Assembly: GCA_037349105.1 (NCBI GenBank)
Contig: JAYJMM010000090.1
Location: 732,001 to 796,000 of the forward strand
Reading direction: 5' to 3'
Origin: Limnomonas spitsbergensis
Lineage: Eukaryota > Chlorophyta > Chlorophyceae > Chlamydomonadales
Length of the DNA stretch: 64,000 nucleotides
Shown here: piece after piece, positions 51,297 through 63,190 of the stretch
Layout: every line of letters begins with the position of its first letter
Numbering within the stretch: the stretch's first letter is position 1
Notes under the pieces: generated by a model
Seen by the model: only the letters and a program-made list of their open reading frames with translations
Databases searched by the model: none
Told to the model about the DNA's origin: nothing
Program-made: the position numbers and the translations under genes

Positions 51297-54200
51297 TCAA
51301 TACGCAGTCTGAGACGCCGCCATCGTGTCCAGCTTCTCCAACAGCTGCTGCGAGTACGACGGGCTGTAGTACTTGACAATCTCCTCCGGGTAGCACGAGT
51401 TGATGATCTCCACAGCCTCCTTCAGTTTGCTGCCCGGGGCCTCGGCCATCTGCTGCACGGCCGCCAGGCCGCCAGAGTGCACAAACTGCGCCCGCCCACT
51501 CGGGTCGTTGGCCAGGACCTTGCCGGCCTGCTCCAGAACCATCTTCATGACACCCTCCGGCAGCGGGCGGTGCACCAGCGCATCGAGGGCGGGCAGGTGC
51601 GTCAGCTTTCCTATGATGCTCTTGAGCGCGCGGCGGCACTTTGTCTTCAAGTCTTCGGACGAAGCGCCGACGCCCTCTAGGCTGACCAGTGTGTTCAGAA
51701 CTCCAGTATCAGAAACAGCCTGGTGGGGAAAAAGGGAGGAAGAAAGCGCATTAGAGGGAAGGAGATAAGGGCATAAGGCAGTAGAGGGAGATCAGGTATT
51801 GGTGCGAGGGAGATAGGGGCATAAGGCATTAGAGGGAGATAGGGCATTACAAGGAGGAAGATAGGGAGATAGGGCATTTGAGGGAGATAGGGCATAAGAG
51901 GGAGGGAGATTGGAGCATAGGGCATTAGAGGGAGAGAGATAGGGGCATAAGAGGGAGGGAGATAGGGCATAAGAGGGAGGGAGATGGGGGCATAAGAGGG
52001 AGGGAGATAGGGCATAAGAGGGAGGGAGATAGGTAGGCATCGGCAATATACTTTACATGCCCCGCCAATGTAAAGTATATAATATATATAGTATATTAAG
52101 TCAAAAAAAAGTGGGCCGAAGTAAAAAAAAAATAGAGGTCTGGATTCAGCTTAATCAGGGCCTTCAGAATCTGCAGCTAACTCGTCCCATCTAAGAAAGC
52201 TATGTCCTCAAAACAATAAAACACTGTATTTGTTTGACGCGGAGCACGGGTTCGCAAAATGGGGCAGGTCTGGTCCAGAAGTTCAGTTAAAGTACCTCTA
52301 CATGATCACTAGGCATACTTTGAGTCTCATAGCATGACTGTTCCGAAGTTATCAAGTCAGTCGGAGTAATAGTTCAGAGAAACCTCCTCGTGCTGAACCT
52401 CCTTGACCTCGCCGTCGTCACGGTTCGCCTTGACATAAATCAGCTTCTCAGCCCGCGCGATGCCTAGGCGAGATCGGCTACTGGTGTACGTCCGCCCCCA
52501 TGCTGACCAGTTCTGCTGGACCGATTGTTCCAACCTCGCTTAATCTTATTCAGCTCGGCACACAAAGCCTCAGGCTCCCACTCGGTTCCTAAGTGCAGTT
52601 GCTTGCCATTGTCGAGAAGGATAGATCGTTTCACTTTCTTAGGGGCCATTCCAGGTAACACGAGTATTATTGAAGTATAGAATCGGACGAGAACGCATGC
52701 GCTTGTCTCACAAGTAGCCCACAGTAGCTGAAATGCCGTATATCCGCGTTTTCAGTCGCGACATTCGGGATTTTCGCGACTTTATATAAAGTATACATGA
52801 TATGCCAAATTCGAATATATATTATATAATAGACTTTATAATATTATATAATATTGCCGATGCCTAGAGATAGGGCATAAGAGGGAGGGAGATTGGAGCA
52901 TAGGGCATTAGAGGGAGAGAGATAGGGGCATAAGAGGGAGGGAGATAGGGCATTACAAGGAGGAATATAGGGAGATAGGGCATTGGAGAGAGGAAGAAAG
53001 AGCATTAGAGGGAGATAGGGCATAAGAGGGAGGGAGTCAGGGAGATCCGAGCATAGGGCATTAGAGGGAGGGAGTGCAGCCAGTGCAGGGTTCAAAACGG
53101 GAGGAAGGCAAGGAACAGGTTAGACATCGGCGGCCAGTCAGGAGCTGCTGGCCCGCGCTGATGGAATTGCAGACAGGAGCCGACTCCAGGCCTGCCTTTG
53201 GAGTGCTGCCAGCCTGTCCTTCACACTTGCGTATCCCAACTTCTCACACTTAAGACACGATTGCCTTTGCCAGGTCACACTTAATTTACACATGTCTGGG
53301 TGGTAAAGCTGTTTTAACCCACCTTGGCGTGGTCAGGTGTGTGCCTTCCAATCTGGCCGAGGGTCCATGCGGTGGCGCTCTTCAGGTGGTCTTCCGTCTC
53401 CTCCATGATGGCCTGCAGCAACAAAGGAGCAGCAGAAGGATAACAGGGTCATCAGCTACCCACTTACAGTACCCTTACTGGTAAAGTAGCTGACATAGCG
53501 GTGACTGAATCTCAGCTACGCAATTCAGCGACACTAAAGACTGTAGTCGGCTCAACACTGATTCCCATTCAACATAAACCCCTCACCGCTTCAGGTGCCC
53601 CAGCGGTGGCAGCACCTAGTACACTCTCACTAAACCCTGACCCCCTCCAGTGATCTTATTTTCATGTTTTGGAACCGTACTGGTGTGGAAAAGTGTGAAT
53701 AAATGGGACATTGTACTTCCCTGGCAGCCAGTAGCAGGTTGATTTCCCCCTTTGAATTACTTTATAATCGCTCCATTGATCGCCACAGAGCGATTGATCG
53801 CCACAGAGAAGATCACTGGAGGGGACCTGCCCCTGGGTTCCTTCACCTGAACCAGGGACCCTGAACCCTGACCTGCTCTAGAGCTCCCTGAACCCTCACC
53901 TGCCCCAGGGACCCTGAGCCCTGACCTGCCCTAGGGTTCCCTGAACCCTCACCTGCACCAGGACCCTTAACCCTGACATGCTCGAGAGCTCCCTGAACCC
54001 TCACCTGCACCAGGACCCTGAATACTCACCGGCCCTAGGGTTATTTGAACCCTGACCCGACTTAGGGTTCCCTGAACCCTCCCCTGACCCAAGGACCCTG
54101 ACCTGCCCTAGGGTTCCCTGAACCCTCACCTGCACCAGGACCCTTAACCCTGACATGCTCGAGAGCTCCCTGAACCCTCACCTGCACCAGGACCCTGAAT

Positions 54201-56367
54201 ACTCACCGGCCCTAGGGTTATTTGAACCCTGACCCGACTTAGGGTTCCCTGAACCCTCCCCTGACCCAAGGACCCTGACCTGCCCTAGGGTTCCCTGAAC
54301 CCTCACCTGCACCAGCGGCGGCAGCGCTTTCTCGGCAATGACGGACAGCGCTAGCGTTTCGCTAAATGCCGCAATATACCCGAGTGCCATGATGCCCGGC
54401 AGGCGGTTGTTCCCGCTGCTCTCCGCGACATAGTCCACGAGCGACGCGACGCCGCCGTTGCCCACAACCAGCTGCGCCAGCTCAGGCGTGTGCTTGACAA
54501 TCTCTCGCACGACTGTGGCGGCGTGTTTCTGCACAGGCAAGTTTAAGGTTGCGAGGGTCGAAGAGGAGGAGGCTGCATGCGGGATGTGGGTGCCATTCCA
54601 GAGAGGATATTAGGTGTGCAAAGCGGCGTTGATTTAGAGCGCGGCAGACCACATTTCGGCGGCCGCCACAGGGCCAATAAGGACTTAATGTCAACAGGCC
54701 ACAGCGGGCAGTCTGAGAAGCAGGGTCTACAGCACCTGCCCCCCACGGCTGCAGGCTGAAATGTAACCGAAATCTAGCTGAAGCGCTTTGCACAGCAAAT
54801 CCTGTGGGTCCTGAGCGAGAATTTGTATTGAGAATTCAAGAGCTAGGTTGGGAAAAGGAGTCTGTACTGGTTCCCCCCCCCCTCTCTATTACATGGGGTT
54901 AGGTGCCATGCAAGATGGGTTGACAATCGCCATGCCGCGGAACACAGCACAAGTCTGAAGCCCTGCTTTGTAAGTAGAAGCTGTCAGCTGGTTCCAATGC
55001 CATGGTGATGTGCCCATGCAAACGCTGGGTCGGCCGAGGCGCCATGCAGCCCAGGCATGCGTCATTATGTAGCGCCCTGCCAGCTATGCAAGCGCATACC
55101 TTGACAAACTCGTCCGGGAACTTGAGGCATGTCAGGATCTTGGGGAAGATCTCCGCCCCCACCACCACCTCTGCAAGGTCCACGCTGTGCTTCGCAATCT
55201 GGCTGAGCGAGCAGCAGACCTGGCGCTTGAGCTTTGCGTCCTGGCTGATGACCAGGGGCGCGAGGTACGCCACCGCGCCTGCATCGACCACGGCTTGCGC
55301 CAGCTCAGGCGTGTGCTTGGCAATGTCGCTGAGCGCGGATGCGGAGATGCGTTTGAGGCTGAGCTCGGGCTCTTGCACGCAGAGCACCAGGAGGGGCACG
55401 GCACCAGCATCGACGACTTGCTGTGCTAGTTCAGCATTGTGGCCTGCGATGTACCCGAGTGTCCATGCGGCAGCCTCCTTCACGCCGGGGTCAAACTCCT
55501 CCAGGCAAGTGACTAGGGAGTCCAGGGAGCCGCTGTCGATAACAGCCTGGGCCAGCTCTGGGGAGTGCTTTGCCACAGCGCGCAAGCAGAAGGCAGCTGC
55601 CTGCTTATAAAAGCGGTTCTGCTCACTCAGAGAGTACACCTGCAGGGAGGCGCGATACGGGATGCAAGAACGGAGTCAGGATGTGGGCGCGCCTCGTATG
55701 TTGCCGGAAACAACCCCGGCAAGAGGCACCATGCCCGAAATAAGGCTGCATGGCGCATTGGCCCTATGATGTCGCGTCATTGCGACTAGGATCCCCTTCC
55801 CCTTCGAACACGCTCCTCCGCTTGGCTCTCACGGTTAGTGAAGGACAGCCAGCTACGGTAAGATATATAGAGAAGCGCCGAACTGAACAATTGTATTGTG
55901 ATAGAGCAGGACTAAGGCTCACCAGCTGTGGCAAGATCTCGTTCTGAACGACGGCCTCTGCCAGGTCGTCACTGTAGTTGGCAAGTCTCCCCAGAGCCAG
56001 GGCCGCAGATTGCTGAATGCTGCAACATACAAGGATGCGAATGGAGTGTGCGTTAGCTTTCTGGTACTTGGATGATCCGCGAAGACTCACAACACGCGGC
56101 CCATGGGCCTTACCTCGGCACATTATCGAGCAGCAGCGGCCTCAGGAGAGCCATTGAACCAGCTTGCTGCAATGCCTCGATGTTCTGGACAGACAAAATC
56201 ATTTAGTGCGAGTGAGGCGGTGAGTAACCTACTTCGACATGGGTGAGGGCGCGTCGCAAGCGCAGACACACCTGCGGGTTCTTTGCCATCTCCGCAACAG
56301 TGGTGACGAATGAGACCCTCTCCTTCTGATACCGCTCGAAAGTCTGAAGCACTGCTCGAGTGGCCAT
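51297..56367 (-). CDS. SPAG6: SPAG6/PF16 central-pair armadillo protein, full length
   Basis: Seven exons in frame: 56367-56272, 56184-56114, 56019-55923, 55639-55100, 54528-54307, 53412-53323 and 51719-51297. They give 512 residues, as expected for the family (about 510). MATRAVLQTFERYQKER starts the protein. Armadillo repeats follow with the typical IQQSAALALGRLANYSDD, DPGVKEAAAWTLGYIAGHN and SLKRISASALSDIAKHTPEL, then EETEDHLKSATAWTLGQIG and the conserved tail NSCYPEEIVKYYSP. The protein is a structural part of the central-pair C1 microtubule in motile flagella and is needed for normal beating. Its presence indicates that the organism makes motile flagella. Donors are GTGTGT, GTAAGG, GTGAGC, GTATGC, GTGAGG and GTGGGT. 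No defect is seen. Confidence 0.97.
51725..53080. repeat. GA-rich minisatellite split by an insertion
   Basis: Degenerate units of AGAGGGAGGGAGATAGGGCA occur at 51725-52033 and again at 52867-53080, in the last intron of SPAG6. A TIR element (52034-52866) interrupts the array. Confidence 0.85.
52034..52866. mobile_element. 833-bp DNA transposon-like element with 16-bp TIRs
   Basis: TAGGCATCGGCAATAT at 52034-52049 is perfectly inverted at 52851-52866. GAGATAGG flanks both ends, compatible with an 8-bp target duplication, although the host array contains this motif anyway. Inside, ATACTTTACAT/ATGTAAAGTAT forms a hairpin near the left end. A 65-codon minus-strand frame at 52464-52661 (MAPKKVKRSILLDNGKQLH) is the only protein-like part. 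No transposase was seen; possibly a non-autonomous hAT-like element. Confidence 0.7.
53840..54306 (-). repeat. copies of SPAG6 exon 5's end and splice donor
   Basis: Exon 5 ends CTGGTGCAG before GTGAGGGTTC at 54307. Downstream in the intron the block CCTGGTGCAG-GTGAGGGTTCAGGG recurs about eight to ten times at ~45-bp spacing, alternating with AGGGCAGGTCAGGG. One ~150-bp segment (53940-54090) is repeated again as a unit (54110-54260). Confidence 0.9.
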
Positions 56368-57630
56368 CCTGGAAACGACTGTATGAAAAGTGCCCGCTGG
56401 ATGAGCCTGTTTATGAGTGAAATATTGATATACCAGCGCAGTTATGGGATAATGTAGGGAGGCTAACTGCGGGAGGTGATGTGCATGGAGGAGGGAAAGT
56501 TATCAAAGAATAAGGGCAGTACGGCGAGAGTCACAATACGCCCTTAGAACTTCGTCACTCCTCTCAGCCGTAGTGCAGCGGCGACGCTTAGCTTACTTTG
56601 TCAGCGTACAAGAGCAGCTGTTCCACACCAGCTGCACATAGCAAACTTGTTTTTTGCATGGATCGAGGTCGGAAACTATTCACATGGCATCGACCTTGTT
56701 TTCAGGGCGCTCATGCCGTTTTTCGTCCATCATGGATTTTGCTAAGACTGTGCCTCAACTCAATTGCCGGGTCACCTTCCCCATGATGTCTCCATAATTC
56801 AGCCCTGACGGTCGTATCCTCTCAACTTAAGAGATGGTATTTCTCTGCCCTGAGATTATTATGCCAGCCATTACCCTATGTTGTTCGAGCTCCAACAGAT
56901 TGCCAGCAGCCTACTGCTGTGCATCATGCCATGCGTGCCTTCCAAGTTCCAACTGCTTTATGTGTTCCAAATACCGTACTCCACAAACCAGATTATTGTG
57001 TTTAATTATATATTCTCATCCACGCTCATGTTTCTACTGATTTGTGAGTCAGCTCGCTCACAATTCCAAACACGGCTCGGTAAGCTCAGCTACTTCAAAC
57101 TAATTTCACCGAGCTCCTCAGTCCACAATATAATCTCTCATTAACTCTCATGTCTCACCTCGTGCGAGAAATTCAGATCACTCCACATTCAGTGGACATG
57201 GCGTCCATGGCAACTATGGCAACCTTATCATAAACATCTGTCCGTAAGGTCAATACGGTCCTTTGCCCCAAAGTCTGAAAAGTGTGGCGCGTCGATCGGC
57301 GCTTTCTATTTCTTCCTCGCCCCCTCTGTTACACCCTGTGTTGGACTTCTCTATGTGCCTTTCATGCCTTCACACGTCCCCTGTCCCAGTGTCCCTGGGT
57401 CGCGGTATTTTGCTTTCTAGTTCCTACCCACGAGGGTGGGGCAAAAAAAAACTGGGGACCCCATGCCCCCCAAAAAATCGAGCACCCAAGCCTACCACCC
57501 ACCCACCTACCGCCTCCGGTACCCATTGAAATTCAAATATCTCAGTCACAATTCAAAATTACAGGGCATGTAAGGGGTGTTTTTTATCAGCTCGTCAAGG
57601 CGCTTCTACTGGTATATTTCAATTTGTTAG
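56368..57630. other. no gene seen
   Basis: Upstream of SPAG6. AT-richer sequence with only short frames; promoter elements could not be identified. Confidence 0.4.
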
Positions 57631-57632
57631 GT

Positions 57633-57790
57633 GACGACAATTCATGCCAACAGTTAATTTTGGTACTGGGCTCAGCCAGGCTATTGAGTACCGACTAATG
57701 CTCGCTAGCGATCACAATTCATACCAACAGTCAATTTGGGTACTAAGCTCAGCCAGGCTATTGACTACCGACTACTTCTAGCTAGCGATC
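57633..57790. repeat. ~78-bp tandem duplication
   Basis: Two copies of a block containing CACAATTCATACCAACAGTC, AGCTCAGCCAGGCTATTGA and CTAGCGATC. Confidence 0.8.
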
Positions 57791-58435
57791 GCATGTTTCC
57801 AGAAGGCAGATGGCCTGGATGGCGGTGGCAATGCGATGGCATCAGCCTTCATCTTGGCCATGAGCTCCCTCACTGCCTTCGTCCTCTCCCTCAGCGGGAC
57901 CTCTTTGCCGAGTACTCCCTCTAATTCCTCCACCGTCACCGCATAGCTTGCCACATCTGCCTCCGCCAGCTGCTGATCGGGATGGGCTATCAGCATGTCT
58001 CCACACACAGCACCACAGAAGCCACATGCTTCATCAGCATGAGGCTCCAAGCTGCAATTTTATGGGAGGTGAATAGCCCTGGCACTTCGAGCCCTCTCGC
58101 AATGGCGCAATATCTGGCGAGGGAGGCGACGCCGTTGCAGCCTCATTCTCAGCCGGAGATGGAGAGGCTGGCGGGCTCGCAGGTACTGGCTCAGCTGGGA
58201 CAGCAGCTGGGTCAGCAGCAGGGGTAGCTAGGGGTGGAACGGGAGCAAACCCGGGCGTTCTCGGCCGCTTCGAATCGCGTGGTTTCGCGGAAGCTGCCAT
58301 GCACTCCCTCCCATTCTGGTGGCGTCTGACGTTCGCAGGGTCGGCGGATTTGAGGACCTTGCCAGAATGACCACAACTGATCTGTTCATTCATGATCCAC
58401 CAGACCAACACTACCATAAGCTGCATGTAATACAA
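57778..58435 (-). pseudogene. zinc-finger-like gene fragment, possibly transposon-derived
   Basis: Two overlapping minus-strand frames (58435-58034 and 58050-57778) with normal coding composition. The first has SCGHSGKVLKSADPANVRRH followed by NGREC, a Cys/His pattern like a BED-type finger with one Cys changed, then a Pro/Ala-rich linker. The second has CGFCGAVCGDMLIAHPDQQ and a helical Lys/Glu part. They may be one frameshifted protein. Function unknown. Confidence 0.35.
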
Positions 58436-58973
58436 CTCTTTCTAAGACTGGCTCAGCTGGTTTCGGGGTGTGTCCAATGGGGCCAAACCCTCAGTGTGGG
58501 GGGCCAGGGGTTCATGTGGAAATTCAAGCAATATTTTATGATGTAAATTGACTCATGGTGGCAAGAGGAACACAGAGGTGCCATTGCCAGCCTCAACAGA
58601 CCTCCAGAAAAAATATACGAAGTTTTCTAAATAATGGATTTTTGGGAGACCCCCCCCCACACACACTTTGCCCCCCCATATCTCCCACCCCCCTGGGCCC
58701 AAAAATATTTTAAAAATAGCTTTGGAACGCTCTCGTCAAGCTCTACAAGAAAGGGGCATGGGGTCGATTTTTTTGTTTTTGCCCCCCCCCTCGCCTACCC
58801 ATGTAAACAAATGGATACCGTAGACGTGCCTTGCTTCCGCCTTACGCACCGTTTTAGGTCAACAGGCTTGCGCGGAACAACACGCAGTTCATTACTAAAT
58901 TATTTCAGGGTCGCGTGGTTTAACCTACATACTCGAATCAAGACTAACATCTGAAATTTTCGCCTATGCATAA

Positions 58974-59157
58974 ACCGTAGTCACGGACGTATTTCGTTGT
59001 TTTCATCGTTCTTCAACGAGCAACGAAATCGACTGTGAAAATGTTTTTGACTGGAATTTTTCACGTTAAGGGGCAACGAATCAAAAAAACGCCAAAACAG
59101 CGACTTGTTAAGCAACAACGAAATTCGAAAACAACGAAACACGTCCTTGACTACGGT
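58974..59157. mobile_element. 184-bp MITE-like element
   Basis: 31-bp terminal inverted repeats starting ACCGTAGTCACGGACGTATT at 58974 and its inverse ending at 59157, with two mismatches. The ends lie next to TA on both sides, so a TA target duplication is possible. Confidence 0.6.
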
Positions 59158-60140
59158 ATACCTACCGTATGCACCAATACTGTATACATCTCCCACATTC
59201 CCAAAACGGAACCGGCACTCTTATCGCCATGCTACCGTATGTGCGTTCCAACCTACCCTTGCAACTGCTATGCCTACTCTTACGAGCGTGAGCCTCCGCT
59301 AAAGAGGCTTCGCGGATTAATATTTACCTAGCAATGGCCCCTGCAGAGTAATAAAAACTACCCAGGCCCCGAGGTTGAAAACATAATTAATTGCCTCATG
59401 CGAAGGCAAAGGACGTCTACGGACCGTATTAGTTGTACCGGTAAATTTGGATAATTCCCTCATTACTTTCGTTCGCGGCTTGCTGTCCGCCTTGCCCTCC
59501 CTTGATTCTTACCGTTTACGCCCCTTTGCCTTCGTGTGGGGCAAACTAATAGAATTTAAGAACCGCATGCAAGACCGCATGGTATAAAGCTCGGTAAAAA
59601 TCGAGGGTACAAGGTAGTTTCTTATTAAGCAGTCGGGCCCGTCAATATTGTTTAGGTAATGTTTATTCTCGAAGCTTCTTTAATGAAAAGATGGCGCTAC
59701 GCCAGCGAGACATGACGTATCAACTGTAGGGGATCAACCCCAAGTTCGTGGGGAACGTTTGCTTGGGCTTTGGACAAGGTGTGAGGCTTGTCGCCCAACC
59801 CTAATATGATGATGTTTGATGAGACGCCTTGCTTTTCCTTGCTTAGCAACTGCCATAGAAGAAGCTTACAAGCCAGATGGCACTAATTCTGAGTGATTAC
59901 TTGTTTGTTGGAATACTAATCTGACAAACAAAGTGGATGAACCCTTCAATTATGATAAGGGTGAACGCGGCATCTTCAACATTTTATTTCTTCTTCTTCA
60001 GTTGTTCCCGGATATGTTTGTTCTTTTGTGTCAGGTTTGGGTGCCACTTGTGCGCACGAGCTTGCTATTTAACTTGTTGATCATTATTGATTTTTCCTGT
60101 GAATAGTACCGTACCAGTAGCTTTTAGAGTTATACAAATA
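59158..60140. other. no gene seen
   Basis: Unique-looking sequence with only short frames. Confidence 0.4.
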
Positions 60141-60149
60141 CATGACTGT

Positions 60150-60905
60150 GGAGACACAAGGATGTGTAGACATGACTGGTTGTCCACTTAATGGACATGG
60201 TGGTGATGGCCCATATATAGATGGGAAGCTTGTAGTGGGGATACTGACACGGAGACATAGCAATGAGTGGACATGGATGGGGGGGCATGAATCGGGATAC
60301 CCACTCTGGGGACACAATCACACAACATGGGGTGGACCATGGTGGGAGACATGTAGTGGAGATACCCACTTTGGGAGCACAACAGTGGGTGGACCAAGGT
60401 GTGACACCTGCAGTGGGGATACCCACTCTGGGGATACAGCATGGGGTGGACCATGGTGGGAGACCTGCAGTGGGGAAACCTACTCTGGGGACTCAGCGGT
60501 GGGTGGACCATGGTAGAAGAGCTGCAGTGGGGATACCCACTCTAAGGACATAGCAGTGGGTGGACCATGGGTGGGAGAGCTGCAGTGGGTGTACCATGGT
60601 GGGAGATTTGCAGTGGGGATACTTACCCTTAGAAAATAGCAGTGGGTGGATCATGGTGGGAGACACGCAGTGGGTTGACCCATCATGGGGACACAGCAGT
60701 GGGTGGACCATGGGTGGGAGACATGTAGTGGGTTGACCCATCATGGGACATAGCAGTGGGTTGACCCATCGTGGGGGGGCCACAAGAATATATGCATGGG
60801 GATACCCATTAGGATGGACCATGCATGGTGGGGCTACCCACCATGGTCCTCCCACGGTGGTGGACATTGTAGGTAAACCCACCGTGGGGTGACCCACGCA
60901 CCAGT
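60150..60905. repeat. 57-bp minisatellite
   Basis: A dozen or so units with GGTGGACCATGGTGGGAGAC, CTGCAGTGGGGATACCCACT and CTGGGGAC. The length is divisible by three, so long minus-strand frames with a 19-residue repeat arise. I do not call them genes. Confidence 0.9.
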
Positions 60906-62120
60906 CCCATGGGTCCGACCGGACCCATCGTGGAGTGAGTGGGTCCCCCCACGTGCACTTTTTCCGACGGAAAACCTGGAACGCGAACACAAAAAACAGC
61001 ACGGGTGCGCATCCGGCCGTCAGGGGAATGCATACACTCCGTACAGCATGATGATAACAATACCGGTACTTGTGTGGGATTGTGTGGGGAACATGTACGC
61101 TGCGGGTACCCACAAGCGCGCAATAACTTAAAAACATTTTTTTGACAAGTAATTGTTAAGCTGCGCAACCCTCAAATTATTCATTCATGGACTGCGTTTT
61201 ATTCCGCATAACGTAAAATCGCATACATCATGGCTTGATCCACGTCGTTTGGGTGGGTATAAGCAATCCTTGTCACTATTCCAGTCATAGCCATGTTAGT
61301 GTACTAGGTGCATGCAGTCATTACAGCCTTAGTCATGTTTGGTGCCGGGGTGGTACACAATCTTATCGAAACAATAAATTGCTGTACTTGGTATTTCATA
61401 AATGGGGAGGGGCGCGGACGCTACAACCCCCTACCAGAAATTAAACGGTGCAGTACGCCACTAGGACGCCTGCTGCTGACCCCGCCCACGAGGTGCAATG
61501 TGGGCAGAGGCAACAGAGGGACAGCCTTGATGATCACTGTGCCCACCCCGTCAGGTAAGTATGACTTGGAGGCTTTGGATCGGAGACTGGTCGTCGTAGA
61601 TGGTCCGGGCTTCCCAGAGCGCGATGGTGGGGTGCCGTTGCGCCAAGCCTTCATACTTGCGATTCTGCATGGCGTGCGGAGCCCCTCATAATAGCTCAGA
61701 GGTTAAGCGTGGAGGTGAAGGGTAGATGCTATACTATCGAGGCATCATCGTGCACGATTCCGGAGCAGTGTAGAAACAGCGAGGTCTGCAAGATCAGGTG
61801 GGTCTAAGCCTGAAACTGAGCAAGGCCGATGCAAAGAAACCTAGGAGACAGGTAGGGGAGCCAGGCGGTGGTAAAGATAGAGAAGCACTAAGATAAGTCG
61901 CATTTGCCTTTGCTCAAACCCCAGCCTAAAACCAGCAGTCCAGCACTACGGTGTGGACATGGCAAATTGCTCCCTTCAACAGCTGAATTCCGAGGCACTT
62001 GGCATCTGTGCACTATCTAAAAGAAAATCCAATGACAATGCCTGCAGGTGAGTTGTCAGAATTGTGCAAGGGAGGCTTGCAACCATGCCTGGATCATTAG
62101 ATCTTAGCACTCGCCGTTGC
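60906..62120. other. no gene supported
   Basis: Short frames only. 61440-61690 has more protein-like composition on the minus strand (HPTIALWEARTIYDDQSP) with a GTAAGT near 61556 on the plus strand, but I cannot assign it. Confidence 0.35.
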
Positions 62121-62129
62121 CGCTGAATG

Positions 62130-63190
62130 CATCTTGAGCCTCACAGGCCTAGGTACCGGAAATTTCTCCGATTGCATCAGCTGCAGACCCCGCCGTCACA
62201 GTTGCAGCATGTCCATGTCCAGGGGAGTGCTCGTGTCCACGCATGGTCGCAACATGTGCAGCACCAGGTTCGGCCGCTGCAGCATGTCCCTGTCCAGGGG
62301 AGTGCCCGTGTCCACGCATGGCCGCAGCAGGAGCATGTTCGGGCTCGGCAGACGCAAAAACCAGGTTTTGGATTAGCTACAGCAGGAGCAGGTATGGGCT
62401 TGGCTACAACAGGATCAGGTACGGTCTCCCGCGCACGCCAGGAGCCGCACCAGCATGAGGGAGTGGATGACATTATGAGGGAGTGTACTCATGCGCACAA
62501 ACTTATAGATGCGACTCAGCGCAATCAGCACAGCTGACATTAGAGGACGCTCAAGGCTCATCGGCGTCAGACATGCTGCGACCAACGTTGATGGGCAAGG
62601 GGAGATGGCGAGCATGTTGGTGTGCTACACTGCTACATGCTTGCTTCCAGCGGCGGCAGGCCTGCCCCACCACGGCTGTCTCTTCCCAGAGGTGGGAGGA
62701 ACACTTGCGACGGCAGTTTACGGCCATCACGCCCCCTTTCGCCACGGTGCCACAGCCCAGTATGCCAACTGCCAGCATGCAGCATGAAGACCTGGGCGTG
62801 TCTGCCGAGCAGCTAGCCTCTTTTGTTTTGACCAAGCTTTTTCCCACATGCACGTGCATGCCGCAGCGGGCCTGGATGGCATGGCAGCCCCCTTCATCAA
62901 GCTGGCCTTGATCCACGACACCTCCGAGGGGGAGTCGCGGCATCTGGGACGGTCAACACTGTGACACACGTTGCTGCCAGCGATTTTCTGCAAGGGGAAA
63001 CGGCCAGCATGTGGAGATTTAGATCATTACATACTTGCTTCCAAAGTCCCAGCGTGCAAGATCACCTTAATAAGCAGGGATGGGCAGGACCTCCAGACGG
63101 TGCTAAAGACTTCCACGTCTTTACACGGCAGGCTAGGGTGGGATGCTCTGACTTTTGTGGAGGATGTGGTAGCTTTCGTTGAGGCTTAGT
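62130..63190 (+). mobile_element. decayed LINE-like fragment
   Basis: 62200-62340 has a ~75-bp duplication (CATGTCCCTGTCCAGGGGAG). Around 62790-62960, shifting frames read VSAEQLASFVLTKLFP and then HAAAGLDGMAAPFIKLAL. The latter resembles the G-K-A-x-G-x-D-G motif just before the RT domain of non-LTR elements. A frame to 63186 reads LGWDALTFVEDVVAFVE, and a diverged copy (GQDALASAGDIAEVIE) is at 63627-63680. Broken throughout. Confidence 0.4.

Noticed and set aside
55002..55610. 202-codon plus-strand frame
   Set aside because: Antisense shadow of SPAG6 exon 4, which matches a conserved family.
60493..61137. 214-codon minus-strand frame with VHPLLCPQ repeats
   Set aside because: Produced by the 57-bp minisatellite; no domain, no start or splice context.
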